Assembly: GCF_002078875.1 (NCBI RefSeq)
Contig: NC_034411.1
Location: 4,119,297 to 4,183,296, forward strand
DNA: 64,000 nucleotides
Direction of reading: 5' to 3'
DNA from: Numida meleagris
Taxonomy: Eukaryota > Chordata > Aves > Galliformes > Numididae
Of the stretch, positions 32,020 to 43,969 are shown piece by piece; within the stretch, counting starts at the first letter, position 1, and each line of letters begins with the position of its first letter. The notes below the pieces were generated by a model. It was not told the DNA's origin. It saw only the letters and a list, made by a program, of their open reading frames with translations, and did not search any database. The translations under genes and the position numbers were made by a program.

Positions 32020-35000
32020 AGGGGCCCTGCCCTCAGACAGGGGAGGGAAAGGGATAATAGAGTTTATTGGACTGTGTGGATTCGATGGCCTGGCACTTCA
32101 GACCCACAGAAATATGAGGCACTGGTGGACACTGGTGCGCAGTGCACTCTAATGCCCTCGAGTCATGAGGGGACAGATTTGATTTGTATTTCTGGAGTGA
32201 CTGGGGGCTCTCAAGAATTGACTGTGCTGGAGGCAGAAATAAGCCTTACTGTCAAAGACTGGAAAAAACATCCTATTGTGACTGGGCTGGGGGCTCCGTG
32301 TATACTTGGTATTGATTACCTCAGAAGGAGGCATTTCAGGGATCCCAAGGGGTGTCGATGGGCCTTTGGAATAGCTGCCATAGACACAGACAACATTAAG
32401 CAGCTGTCTGTTTTGCCTGGCCTGTTGGAAGATCCATCTGTGGTGGGGTTGCTACAAGTAAAAGAGCAACAGGTACCGATTGCCACAGGAACGGTGCACA
32501 GACGGCAGTACCGCACCAACAGAGATTCCTTGCTCCCCATTCATAAGTTGATTCGTCAACTAGAGAGCCAGGGAGTGATCAGCAAAACTCACTCACCTTT
32601 TAACAGCCCCATATGGCCAGTGCGTAAAGACAGTGGAGAATGGAGGCTGACGGTAGACTACCGCGGCCTGAATGAAGTTACACCCCCACTGAGTGCTGCT
32701 GTGCCGGACATGCTAGAACTCCAGTATGAACTGGAGTCCAAAGCAGCCAAGTGGTATGCCACCACTGATATTGCTAATGCCTTCTTTTCCATTCCTTTGG
32801 CCACAGAATGCAGGCCACAATTTGCTTTTACCTGGAGGGGTGTTCAGTATACCTGGAACCGTTTGCCCCAGGGGTGTAAACACAGCCCAACCATTTGCCA
32901 TGGGCTGATTTAAACCGCACTGGAACAGGGCGGTGCTCCCGAGCACCTGCAGTATATTGATGATATTGTTGTGGGGGGCAATACAGCAGAGGAAGTTTTC
33001 AAGAAGGGGGAGAGAATAATCCAAATCCTTCTGCAAGCTGGCTTTGCTATTAAGCGAAACAAAGTGAAAGGGCCTGCATAGGAAATTCACTTTCTAGGAA
33101 TAAAACGGCAAGATGGGTATCGTCACATCCCAGCAGATGTGGTCAACAAAATCACTGCCATGTCTCCACCCACTAACAAGAAAGAGATGCAATCTTTTTT
33201 GGGTGTAGTGGGCTTTTGGAGAATGCACATTCCAAACTATAGTCTCATTGTAAGCCCCCTTTATCAGGTGACACGGAAGAAGAATCATTTTTCGTGGGGC
33301 CCTGAGCAGCAGCAGGCTTTTGAGCAGATTAAACAGGAGATAGCCCGTGCCGTGGCCCTGGGGCCAGTACGGACGGGACAGGATGTAAAGAACATCCTCT
33401 ACACTGCTGCTGGAGAGAAAGGTCCCACCTGGAGTCTGTGGCCAAGAGCCTCAGGAGAGACCCGAGGCCGACCCCTGGGATTCTGGAGTCGAGCATACAG
33501 GGGGTCCGAAGAGGGCTATACTCCAACTGAGAAGGAGATCTTAGCCGCGTATGAGGGGGTTCGAGCTGCTTCCGAAGTAATTGGTACTGAAACACAGCTT
33601 CTTCTTGCCCCTCGACTGCCAGTGCTCAACTGGATGTTTAAGGGAAAGGTTCCCTCCCCCCATCATGCTACTGATGCCACTTGGAGTAAGTGGATTGCGT
33701 TGATTACTCAGCGAGCTCGGATGGGGAATCTCAGTTGTCCAGGGATCTTAGAAGTGATCATGGACTGGCCTGAAGGTAAAAAGTTTGGAACATTGTCAGC
33801 GGAAGAGGTACCACGTGCTGAAGAGGCCCCACCGTACAACGAATTACCAGAAAATGAAAAGAAATTTGCCCTGTTCACAGATGGATCCTGTCGTACTGTA
33901 GGGAAGCATCGCAGATGGAAAGCTGCTGTGTGGAGCCCTACACAACAAGTTGCAGAGGCCACTGAAGGAAAAGGAGAATCCAGCCAATTTGCAGAGGTAA
34001 AGGCTGTCCAGCTGGCCTTAGATGCTGCCGAATGGGAGAGGTGGCCAATGCTTTATCTTTACACTGACTCATGGATGGTGGCAAATGCCTTATGGGGGTG
34101 GTTACAGCAGTGGGAACAAAATAACTGGCAATGAAGGGGTAAACCTATCTGGGCTGCTGAACTGTGGAAAGATATTGCTGTCCGAACAAAGAATATGGTT
34201 ATAAAGGTGCGTCATGTAGATGCTCATGTGCCCAAGAGTCGAGCAACCGAAGAACAGCAGATCAACCATCAGGTGGACCGAGCCGCCGAAATAGAGGTGG
34301 CTCAAATAGACCTGGATTGGCAAAACAAGGGTGAACTGTTTCTAGCTCGCTGGGCCCATGAGACCTCAGGCCATCAAGGAAGAGACACGACGTGTAAGTG
34401 GGCTAGAGACCGAGGGGTGGACTTAACTATGGATGCTATTACACACATTATTCACGACTGTGACACATGCGCCACAATTAAACAAGCGAAGAGGATGAAA
34501 CCTCTCTGGGGGGAGGGGCGATGGCAAAAGTATAAATATGGGGAGGCGTGGCAGGTGGATTATATCACCTTGCCACGAAGCCGCGATGGTAAGCGTTACG
34601 TGCTCACCATGGTGGAGGCAACCACTGGGTGGCTCGAAACATTCCTAGTATCCCATGCTACCGCCCGAAACACCATATTAGGCCTCGAGAAGCAAGTCCT
34701 GTGGCGACATGGCACTCTGGAAAGAATTGAGTCTGATAATGGGACTCATTTCAGAAATTCCCATGTGGACAGTTGGGTCAAAGATCATGGCATCGAGTGG
34801 ATCTATCACATCCCCTATCACGCACCAGCTGCTGGTAAAATCGAGCGGTATAATGGGTTGCTAAAAACTATGTTGAGAGCCATGGGTGGCAGAACATTTA
34901 AGCATTGGGAGAAGCATCTAGCAGAAGCCACCTGGTTGGTCAACACTAGAGGATCAATCAATCGAGCTGGTCCTACCCAGTCTAGCTCCCTACATACTGT

Positions 35001-35274
35001 AGAGGGGGATAAGGTCCCTGTAGTACACGTAAAGAGCATGCAGGGGAAAGCGGTTTGGGTCCTTCCAGCCTCTGGAAAGGGGAGACCTCACCGTGGCACT
35101 GTGTTTGCTCAGGGACCTGGGGAAAAGCAGGGATGTTCAATGCGTACCGCAAGGGAATTTGATGCTGGGGGAGTGCAGATAGTGATTCCATGTATATATA
35201 GGCATATAGATACGTATGTAATGTGTGTTAATGATTGTTTGTTTGTATATAAATATATGTTAAGCATGATGTAG
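32020..35274 (+). pseudogene. pol: Retroviral pol (protease, RT, RNase H, integrase), three internal stops
   Basis: One frame runs from just after the gag TAG to TAG 35272-35274. Protease: LVDTGAQCTLMPS near 32120. RT: LPQGCKHSPTICHGL near 32862-32910 and YIDDIVV near 32953. RNase H: ALFTDGSC near 33870 and YTDSWMV near 34060. Integrase: an HHCC finger with HETSGHQGRD at about 34350-34380 and CDTCATIK near 34460, then WQVDYITLP, ESDNGTHF and GKIERYNG as the DDE core. In-frame stops are TAA 32911-32913, TAG 33079-33081 and TGA 34132-34134; no frameshift was noticed. The copy cannot make a full polyprotein as assembled. Confidence 0.88.
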
Positions 35275-35296
35275 TGATGTGGAATAAGGGGTGGAA

Positions 35297-35879
35297 TGGT
35301 ATGGTTTTGTGATTTTTGTTGTCGGTATTCCACATCATTACATCATGTAAAGCACGGGCAGTTAAAGAGTTAATTCCCTGGTTACTGCAAACTGCCTTTT
35401 TTGGTGTGTGGCTCTCTGAGGGGGAGGGGAGGAGGTGCACTCCCCAGGGGTCTTTGCATTGGAGGGGGGGTGAAGCCGCGTGGGAGACGTGGGGTCTGTT
35501 CCTTCCTGCCTGGCGGAGAAAGCACGTGGTCTTCCTGCAGTTTACTGTGTAAGATTTTCAGCCTGTAAACCCTCTGTTATAATTCTACTAGCCTCATTTT
35601 GATATATTTAGTAAAATTAGTTGTTCCTCCTCAGATTGGTGCCACTGTTTTTGTGTTAGATCCGCCTATGAGTCCCCTGCTTTTCCCCTCTTCCCTTTGT
35701 TTCCCCAGGGTGCGGGTCCACGGCTTCCCTGCCACTTTAGCTGCTGGACTGCCCAGGGCCAGCCCCTACCCGCCGATGATTTTTTTTTTCCTTTCCTCTT
35801 ATCTCTTCTTCTTTTTTTTTTTTTCTTCCGGGCCTGTTCCCCTTGTCACGGACGCAGACCCTTAGATTATACCGTGACA
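35297..35879 (+). repeat. 3' LTR
   Basis: Begins TGGTATGGT after a purine-rich AATAAGGGGTGGAA and ends ACCGTGACA. The ends form an imperfect inverted repeat (TGTTATGGT in the 5' LTR against TGTCACGGT), and the length of about 583 bp fits a retroviral LTR. A pyrimidine run lies at 35780-35830. Confidence 0.88.
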
Positions 35880-38800
35880 CCTTGCAATTTCCTTTTCCTT
35901 TTTTGATCGCTAGAATAGTCTTCCATTAAGTTTCTTAACAGCTGTTTCATAGTCTTCATAGTCTTCGTCTTAAATACAGGAAACAAGAGGAAGTTCTCAG
36001 ACTTAGACACAGAAGTCTTACAAGCCCAGTAAGCATAGAAAAGTTCTGCATATGTTTTAACAGCTTTACACATCAGCAAGTAAGCTTCCCATTCCTATTT
36101 GCATACAGGTGCTTTATTACACTATTGGCAGCTTTTCAGCCTAGATGTCTGGCATTCATTTTGTGTTCTCAGAAAACAAGCACTTTGGTAATTTTATTGA
36201 GAGTAGCACAAAACAAATTTAGGAAGGGAGACACACGATCCTTGCCCAAAAGGAAGATGGCAATAGCATTATTGCCCATCTGTCCAAACTATATCAACGT
36301 CTGTTGGTTCTAATAGTATTATGACCTTTCCCCACAAAAAAAAAAGCAACACAAAAATCAACTTGGACACTCCTTACCATCATCCTCTTCAGGTACGTAT
36401 CCAGGCTTATTCTTATAATAGAAGAATGTTGAAGGCAGCTTGAGAAAGCCAGCAAGAGCTCTCTGCTCTGGGGTAGGTGTTAGCTCATCAACAATTATAA
36501 CATCATCAGATGGTGGGTCGTCTGATGGCACAGTCGTCTTCTCAGCTTTGGACAGAAATTGAACAAAACATGAAGATTGAATTACTTCAGAACAATAGCA
36601 ACATTAACCCACAATGCCCTTATTACTGAGCTGAATTAATTCTTAGATAATTAGAAATAGATTTGGAGCCTACGCATTTTCTCTTTGTCCACAGAAAAAA
36701 ACAGTCTACAGAAAAAAAGCAGTCTAGTTGTCTAGTCTACTTGTTCAAGTTTAAAGGAAAATTGTTGAGATGCTTTTGTATTAGCTTTGCTTGGATTCTG
36801 GCAGGCAACATGTTAGGAGGCAGTGGGTTCGTTTCTCACTGAACAGATGTTACAGTCCCATCGGCCTTCCTCTTTAGAAAAGGCAAATCCAAGTTTGTCT
36901 TGTGCAGTATTACTGCTGGCTTTGAAACTTGCAGCACGTTCAGTTAATGGGGGGGCCACGTGTTTCCCATATAGCTGGATTTGGGCTTTGGCATGAAACA
37001 CAGTTATTTGCAGTTGCCTTCTTTGGAACAGCAACAACTTACCTGTTAAGAGAGCTTCATGAAGATTTTGTGCTTTCTGATAAACATCTGACATAGCATC
37101 TGTTCCATAGCTTTCAGCAGGCCACTGATGAGATGATACACTAATACTGGAGTTATGATGTTTCATTTCTCGAATTTCATTCTGTTAAAGACAGTGTTTC
37201 AATTAAGAGAATGTAAATGTATTACATAGGTATTTGCAGAAAACCTAAGGAATGATCCCTACTCTTCTGCTATTTAAAAGCATGTTTAAGGTCTGAGAAA
37301 AAAAATCAAGAGTTAACTGCTGGAATAATTCAAGATCTGCCCATACTGTACAAAACTCCAAGACTGTTCTCTAAAGCCAGAAAAAGCCCAGAACCAAGAG
37401 GATGATAGCCAAGTTGATGAAAACAGGACTCTTTCTGTTAGCACAGTCCTTAGAAAGGCTCCCTCCGCTTCTCTGAGTCCCCAGTCAGAGTTTTTAGGGA
37501 ACAAGTTTTACTCTCACACTCAATTTCAGCAGACGTTTAGAGTAGAGATTTTCACTGAGTTATGCAGTAGTCCAGTAAAAATCTCAGTCCAATGCTAGGA
37601 TCACCAGGTACCTACCATAACAAAAAGATCAACTGTTCTGCAATGAATATAGTGACAAAGTTGTTTACCTTTAAAGTTTCCACTTGCTGACATAGCATTT
37701 GAAGTAAAAACTGGGCATCTTCTGCCCACTGAGGGAGAGTTTTAAAAGAGAGAAAAAAAAAGAGTTTATTGAACTGTGAGTTGTTACTCAAACATAACGC
37801 TTCCCTGAAATAACATGGCTGATATACCTTCTAGCTGTCAGTTGTTGAGAACAATAACTTTTTTGGTAATGGAATGGAATGTTTTACTTCTGAATCTGCA
37901 GCTTGAGAGATATTTCTGGAGGAAAGATCTTCCTCTTCATTCTCTTCAAGTTCTCCAAGTTCCTGGATCACTGCGTTCAGCATTCCCTTTACAGTTTCAA
38001 TAAACACTGGCAGCTAGAAAATTAATTGAAATGCAAGTCATGATTGCAATTCTTCCTCAGAGCAGGAGGCTGCATTCTGAACGCTGGTAGAACAGTTCAC
38101 AAGGCTATCATTACAGAAAGATAGAAATGTGGTTTTGTTTTGTTCCTTGTTTTTTTTTTTTCTTCTTTTTTTTTTTTTTTTTCCAGGAAAGCCCCACATC
38201 TTTTAAAATTAATGTAAGCGGACAATTCACACAAGCATTAACTCTACTTGGAAACTATCAACCTCACGAAGAAGATAGTGGGAAAAGGCTATTTGTTTAC
38301 ATAAAAGTTGTCATCTGCAGGAGTCAAAACATTTCATGTTCTGGTATGTTAAGGAAGTTTCCCAAAATATATCAACCCACTGGAGTTAGGCAAGTTATTC
38401 GTCTTGAGGGAACAAGTAAGTTTTCACTTGCCATAAAACAAAGTCTGCAAACGGTTTCACTTTGAAACAGTAAGCTACACCACTGCACCTCTTCAAACAA
38501 GCTGAGTAAGAGTTACTTACTTTGTCAGTTACTGACAGATCTGAGGAGCTTTCATCAATGATCTTCATTAGGTAGTGCTTCCTTTTAAGAAGACAGGTTT
38601 TGTGTTCTTCTTGTTCTTCTGGCAACATATCATCATTCTCAGTCTCCTCTGCCTTTCTTTGGCAAAGCTAAGCAACAGTATTTAGATTAATAAGAATCAG
38701 TTGGAATGCAGGTAACAAAAAAGCATTTAGGGTAATGCAAGTTAGGAACTTACCTCAGCAAGATTCCAGTATGAAACCACATTCTTCATAGCTTCAAATG

Positions 38801-40759
38801 CTAGGAAAGTATCATCAGTTCTACCTTCAACTGCATGCAACATGGCAAATGCTATACGTGCCTCTTCTTCATAATCTGCAACCTGAAAGACCTATAACCA
38901 AAGGAAAAGACAAGTCATACCTAACATACATGTGGATACTTGGAACAGCTAGTGCATGTCAACATCTGTGAAGCAGTCAGGTAGGAGGAGGTTAATGACA
39001 TTACTAATTTTCCTCTAATACAAGAAAATACTTTTTCAAGAAAGTTGGTGCTGAGGGAGTTCGGTGTCGTCCAAGCAGATACAGTTTTACAACTAAGGAA
39101 AGTTCTCAGAAAAGATTTCTCCCCCTTTATCAGACACATTCTGATACTACCAAATCTCATTGTTAGCAGTCTTACAGTAACAAAATCATTGAGTGGCACA
39201 ATGCAAAAAAAAGAAAACAAACCAAAATAAAACAAACAAACAAAAAAACAACAAAAAAGCCCAATGTAAATGTAAGTGTCTTATTTTCAGCTGGGACAGA
39301 ACTGTTTTCTTCAACGTGTGTGGTGTGATGAGATATTTTGGTTCTAGGAGAAAAGCAATGTTGATAACACACCAAAGTTTATAGTTCCTGCTAAGCATGT
39401 TGTAGAGAGCCAAGGCCATTCTCAGCAAAGAGTCCAAGGAGTTGTGAGGGAAAAGAATTAGGACAGCTGACTTAAACTGGCCAAAGGGATATTCCGTACC
39501 ATACTTCTGGGTTAATCCACAACTGTAAGCTTGTATATCAGCATATAACCCTCCTTAGACTAGTCTTGGATCAATCAGTCTGCACCTGAATGTCCACATT
39601 ATGGAAATGTTTGAAGAGAGGATCAGTCGGTTCAGGAATACTTTTGTTCTTTTTGATGGTTTCCAAACTAATCCGAATTTTCTTCCAGTAATAGACACTT
39701 CGTCCCATGTATTTCTTCTGGTCACAGAAAGGTGTCAGGCTAGTGCCCTGTTGAAGAAAAGAAATAGAAGCTATCTCAACAAATTCAAATCAAATGTTAT
39801 TAATGCTTATGCTTCTCTGGTGTAGTTGATTTCTTAAAAAATTTTAAGAATTTTTCTCTGACATTTGTGATAAATTTAAGGAGGTCTCTAGAGTTACCTA
39901 AAGTAACATACAGGGAGAAAATAACACTACAGTTCATTGTAATGTTAAGTGGTAGTCAGGGAGAGAGTACTTGATAGGTTGACTAGAGAAACTAGCTTAC
40001 CTGACAAAGTTAACAGCAGTTCTCAATAATACATTCTTATCTGATTTTGTTCACTTTGTGTTTTTAGTTTACAAAAGGAGAGAAAAAAACAGATTGTACA
40101 TATGTAAAAATACTCTTAGCTTACTGTTTTTTGCAGGCTTCTTGCCCAGTGTGTAATTAAGGCAGGTCGAAGGCCATGCTTTTCCAGCACTCGCAGAGTA
40201 CTTAATCCATGCTGTACAAGAAACTTCAGTTTTGTCACTGATTCTGCTCTGAATATCAGAAGAAACATTCCTCAGTTAGCATTTTCTCTTTTTCGTCTAT
40301 TCACATGTCATTTGTTTGATGAATATAACAAGTAGCTTTGCTTCTAACCTAGTTCCTGTTTAGAAATGCTATACTAGAAACATAAAGCCCATTTTTAGAA
40401 AGCTCTTACGTGTCTCAAACCCCTACTGCAACAAAACTTTCACATCCAAAATAGTCCAACAAAGCAAACTAGTTTTACACAGTCTATGGGAATCAGTTCA
40501 GAAGCTGTCCAAAGGCTTGGTTCAAATATTTCCAAACTGAAGAAGTCTTACATTGTTTTTTTCTGCATAAGAGTACGAACAGCATCCCACCAGGATCATT
40601 GCTTCTCAGTATAGTACTGTTTGCACAGCAGCAATGGTAAGAAAGGAGGCTGGTGTGTTTCACTGTGAGTATTAAACTCCTCTTGCAATTCTAAGTTGCT
40701 AATGAATACTACCCCGAGTAGAAACACCTGTTTTTGTAAAAATAAATCAACAAAAAAAT

Positions 40760-40913
40760 TAGGTACTGAAAAAGAAAAAAAGAAAAGAGAAGAATAAAAG
40801 AGAAGAAAAGAAAAGAAAGGAGAAGAAAGGAAAAGAAAGGAAAAGAAAAAAGAAAAAAGAAAAGAAAAGAAAAGAAAAGAAAAGAAAAGAAAAGAAAAGA
40901 AAAGAAAAGAAAA
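40760..40913. repeat. (GAAAA)n microsatellite in an intron of the RANBP2-like pseudogene
   Basis: A purine tract becomes perfect AAAGA/GAAAA repeats from about 40857 and runs into the assembly gap at 40914-41035, so its true length is unknown. Confidence 0.9.
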
Positions 40914-43866
40914 NNNNNNNNNNNNNNNNNNNNNNNNNNNNNNNNNNNNNNNNNNNNNNNNNNNNNNNNNNNNNNNNNNNNNNNNNNNNNNNNNNNNNNN
41001 NNNNNNNNNNNNNNNNNNNNNNNNNNNNNNNNNNNTACTTACTTCAAGGTCCAACAGGCAAATGGATTCAGGAGCAACTGTCTCAAGTCTTGATGTTTCT
41101 TGGGGCAAGTGGAAAAGTTGTTTTAACAGTTGCTGCACTGGAGGTGACACTGACATAGAGTTCCACTGCAAACCAAGCCACACAAGGTGCTGGAAACTAC
41201 CATTGTGCATTCAAACAGCACCTATGCAAAAACAAAGAGGTAAGAAGTTAGTATCTACATCCTAGTTAGGAAGACTAGATCTGATCAAAGCTGGGTTTCA
41301 TTACAAGAGAAATAAGGAGCTCTGAAGATTTCTCCCACCCAAGGAGCTTCCTAGCAACCTCTTCCCACTTGTTTGCCTTCATCCAACAAGCTGGAACTAA
41401 GCATTTTTAAAAGAAGACTGAAACACTCTTCAAGTGATTTCTCCATCTGCTTCTATTATACAAACATCTTTTGAAGAAGCAATACTGACTTCATAGAAGT
41501 GCACAAGCTAAGCATATTGATACATTCACTTTTTCTGTCAAAGCGAAAAATGGAGAGAACATCTCCAAGGAAGTACATAGAAATTTTAAATCTTAACCTC
41601 TTCAGCTCAAGGTATCAGGTTAAACTGATGTGTTACCGATGTATTACACAGACATACTTCTGGTTTTTCTAAGTCTGTAATGCTCATGAGATCTGCCATC
41701 TTCAGCAAAGAAAATAACCGGAATGCTTAATTTCTGTTTTGAACTCAGTTTTGGCTTTTTTTTGCAAATATGCTTATACTGTTTTTGATCTTATTTCTCT
41801 AACGGAGAAAATCTTTACCCTGTGTATAATAAGCGCAAACCTTTGAGTGCTGAATTACTTCATTTTTACGCTTGGAAACTGTATTTGTGCATTACATATA
41901 AAACTATACATGCCTTCCTATTAACACTTCCTAGTATATAAACATGAAAGGCTAAACAGACAGCTGCAGTTGAAAATGAATCAGAACAGACTAGAAGACA
42001 GCACTGTGGAAGTAGGAAGTACGTGAGAAATTCTTCAGAACCAGACATGACAGTACCACCTCTCAGCAACAAGCATCAAGTGAAGCTTCATGCACATCAC
42101 TCTCTTGTATTGATGAGGGCTACACTGAACAGTTGTCACATCCCCTTCTCTTTTGTTGTAAGAGGAAGGAGTTAGAAAAGCTCCTCTGATACAGTCATGC
42201 TTCAGTTGAGTTTAAGGAAGTAACATCTCTTACCAATATCGTATTTAATAAGTTCTTCTTGCATTGGTGCTTGTGTACTGACATTGCCCATCTCATCTGT
42301 GCCAAGGAAAGAACTCTCTTGAGAAGCTCCCCTCCCAAAGAGGCTTTCAAACAATGTCAGTAAACCCCTTGTGTTGGCAAAAGATTCCACAGTCTCTTTC
42401 AAGAAATCTTCCTTGCCATGGCTTAAGTTCAGCAACATATGACCTAGAAAACAAAAAAGTAATTTCACATAAAAACACTGAACTTAATGAAGGACAACCC
42501 CAACAGTGGGCTGTTCTTACTACTTAAGGTTGGGAATCGAGCCACTTAACTCTTCAAGTAACTATTCATAAGATTAAAACAGATCTATGGAAGTTTCTTA
42601 ATTATTAATTCTTATTACCAGACTGGCTTTTTCGATCACAAGCCAACATTTCCAGCTTGTCTTGTCCAGCAGGATCCCCTTTTATTAGTTTCGACTTTGG
42701 TCTAGGAACGTGGAGAAGAAAGGAGAGAATTTGTTGCAGCTTCCTTACAATAAAAAGCAGATCATTTAGTTCACTCTTGAACATTAGGAAACAGGCTTAT
42801 TTCTAGCACAAGAAAACTTCAGGAAAATACACTCGTTCTGAAGGTACTATGCAACACCTCAATCAAGAAGACACAAAGCGAATTATTTTAACTATTGCCA
42901 ATAGCTGTAAGCACACACAAGAGAAAGTAGTGTTCCGAACACTAGCAGTTGCACCAAGTGGAAAATTAATTGGATTTTGTAAGGCAAAGAATTAAGCTTG
43001 ATTAAGCTCTATGGACTGTCTATGCAACAAGAATGTGGGAGCTACTCAGTTCACTCCTCTCCCTCTCATACCAATAAGCTTAATAGTTTGTTTTCAGCTG
43101 TGTCACAGAAAAGGGAATAGACTGTAGGAAATGCACCCAACAGCCTTTAAGAGTCGTTTTACTTCTGATGAGAGAAACAGTTGATGATATACTTATTTCC
43201 TCCACACCATTTGAAATCTTTTAAAGACATGTGGAAGAGTAAGATTTAGTGAGGAGGGAGCCTTACAAACACTAGTTAATCTTTGGAATACGGGCGTTCC
43301 ACACACGTACAGCGAGAGTGGTCAAGAACTGCATTAACTAGAGGCAGAAACAGAAAAAAGACTTACACCGAAACTTTTCAAATAACACAATGCTGCCAGT
43401 TGACATGCATCTCTCCACTGTGCCTCATTGTTCTGGGCCAGTTTTAGCAGAAACGTTCCAGCATGCATGTATAGCTGTCCTTTCATTTCAAGGAAGGTAT
43501 GAGACAGCTTCTCAGGTTCTCTCACATACTGTTTCACGGAGTGAAGGAGATGATCAAAACTAGAAGGTAGAAAAGACTCATTTTCAGCAAAGTCCTGGTA
43601 AAATCCATTGCATGCTTTGGATCAACGTTATTTAACTGTGGATCAAGTAACTTGATGATTCAACTGCTACTACCATCTCAGTTGTTTAAACCTGAGCTGC
43701 AGAAGAAAGCAGGACAACAGCTTCAAGTTCCCAAAGCTCTGAACTTCATTTACGGAAGTGAAATCAACTGAAGTCAGTAGAAGTCAGTATGAAGGAAAAC
43801 ACAATGGAAAGAACAGAACATAGAACTTCACCAAAGAATTGGCTACAAACATTGATTTGCACTACT

Positions 43867-43969
43867 CCAGCTATGCCACAGATGATAAACCTTGGAGTCA
43901 GTTGGCATAGCTGGCTCTATCAGTTTTTCCTGAAGCAGAATGTCCTTGCTGAGGGTGGCATTCTGCTTC
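43867..43969. other. Two consecutive perfect hairpins in an intron
   Basis: CCAGCTATGCCA (43867-43878) pairs with TGGCATAGCTGG (43903-43914). Then GAAGCAGAATG (43932-43942) pairs with CATTCTGCTTC (43959-43969). They lie between RANBP2-like exons 43367-43559 and 44361-44506. Confidence 0.8.

Larger units (their letters stand above)
29482..35879 (+). mobile_element. Endogenous retrovirus, LTR-gag-pol-LTR, no env
   Basis: Two LTRs flank gag and pol in the order protease, reverse transcriptase, RNase H, integrase. No env lies between the integrase and the 3' LTR (about 20 bp apart), so the layout and RT style resemble ERV-L-like (class III) avian elements; the class is tentative. The LTRs differ at roughly a dozen sites over about 490 aligned bases, suggesting moderate age. 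The coding frame is shared by gag and pol and is broken only by single stop codons. The two flanks show no target-site duplication: a minisatellite on the left, a RANBP2-like exon on the right. Confidence 0.92.

Noticed and set aside
35297..35879. Retroviral env between integrase and 3' LTR
   Set aside because: Only about 20 bases separate the pol stop from the LTR, so there is no room for env.
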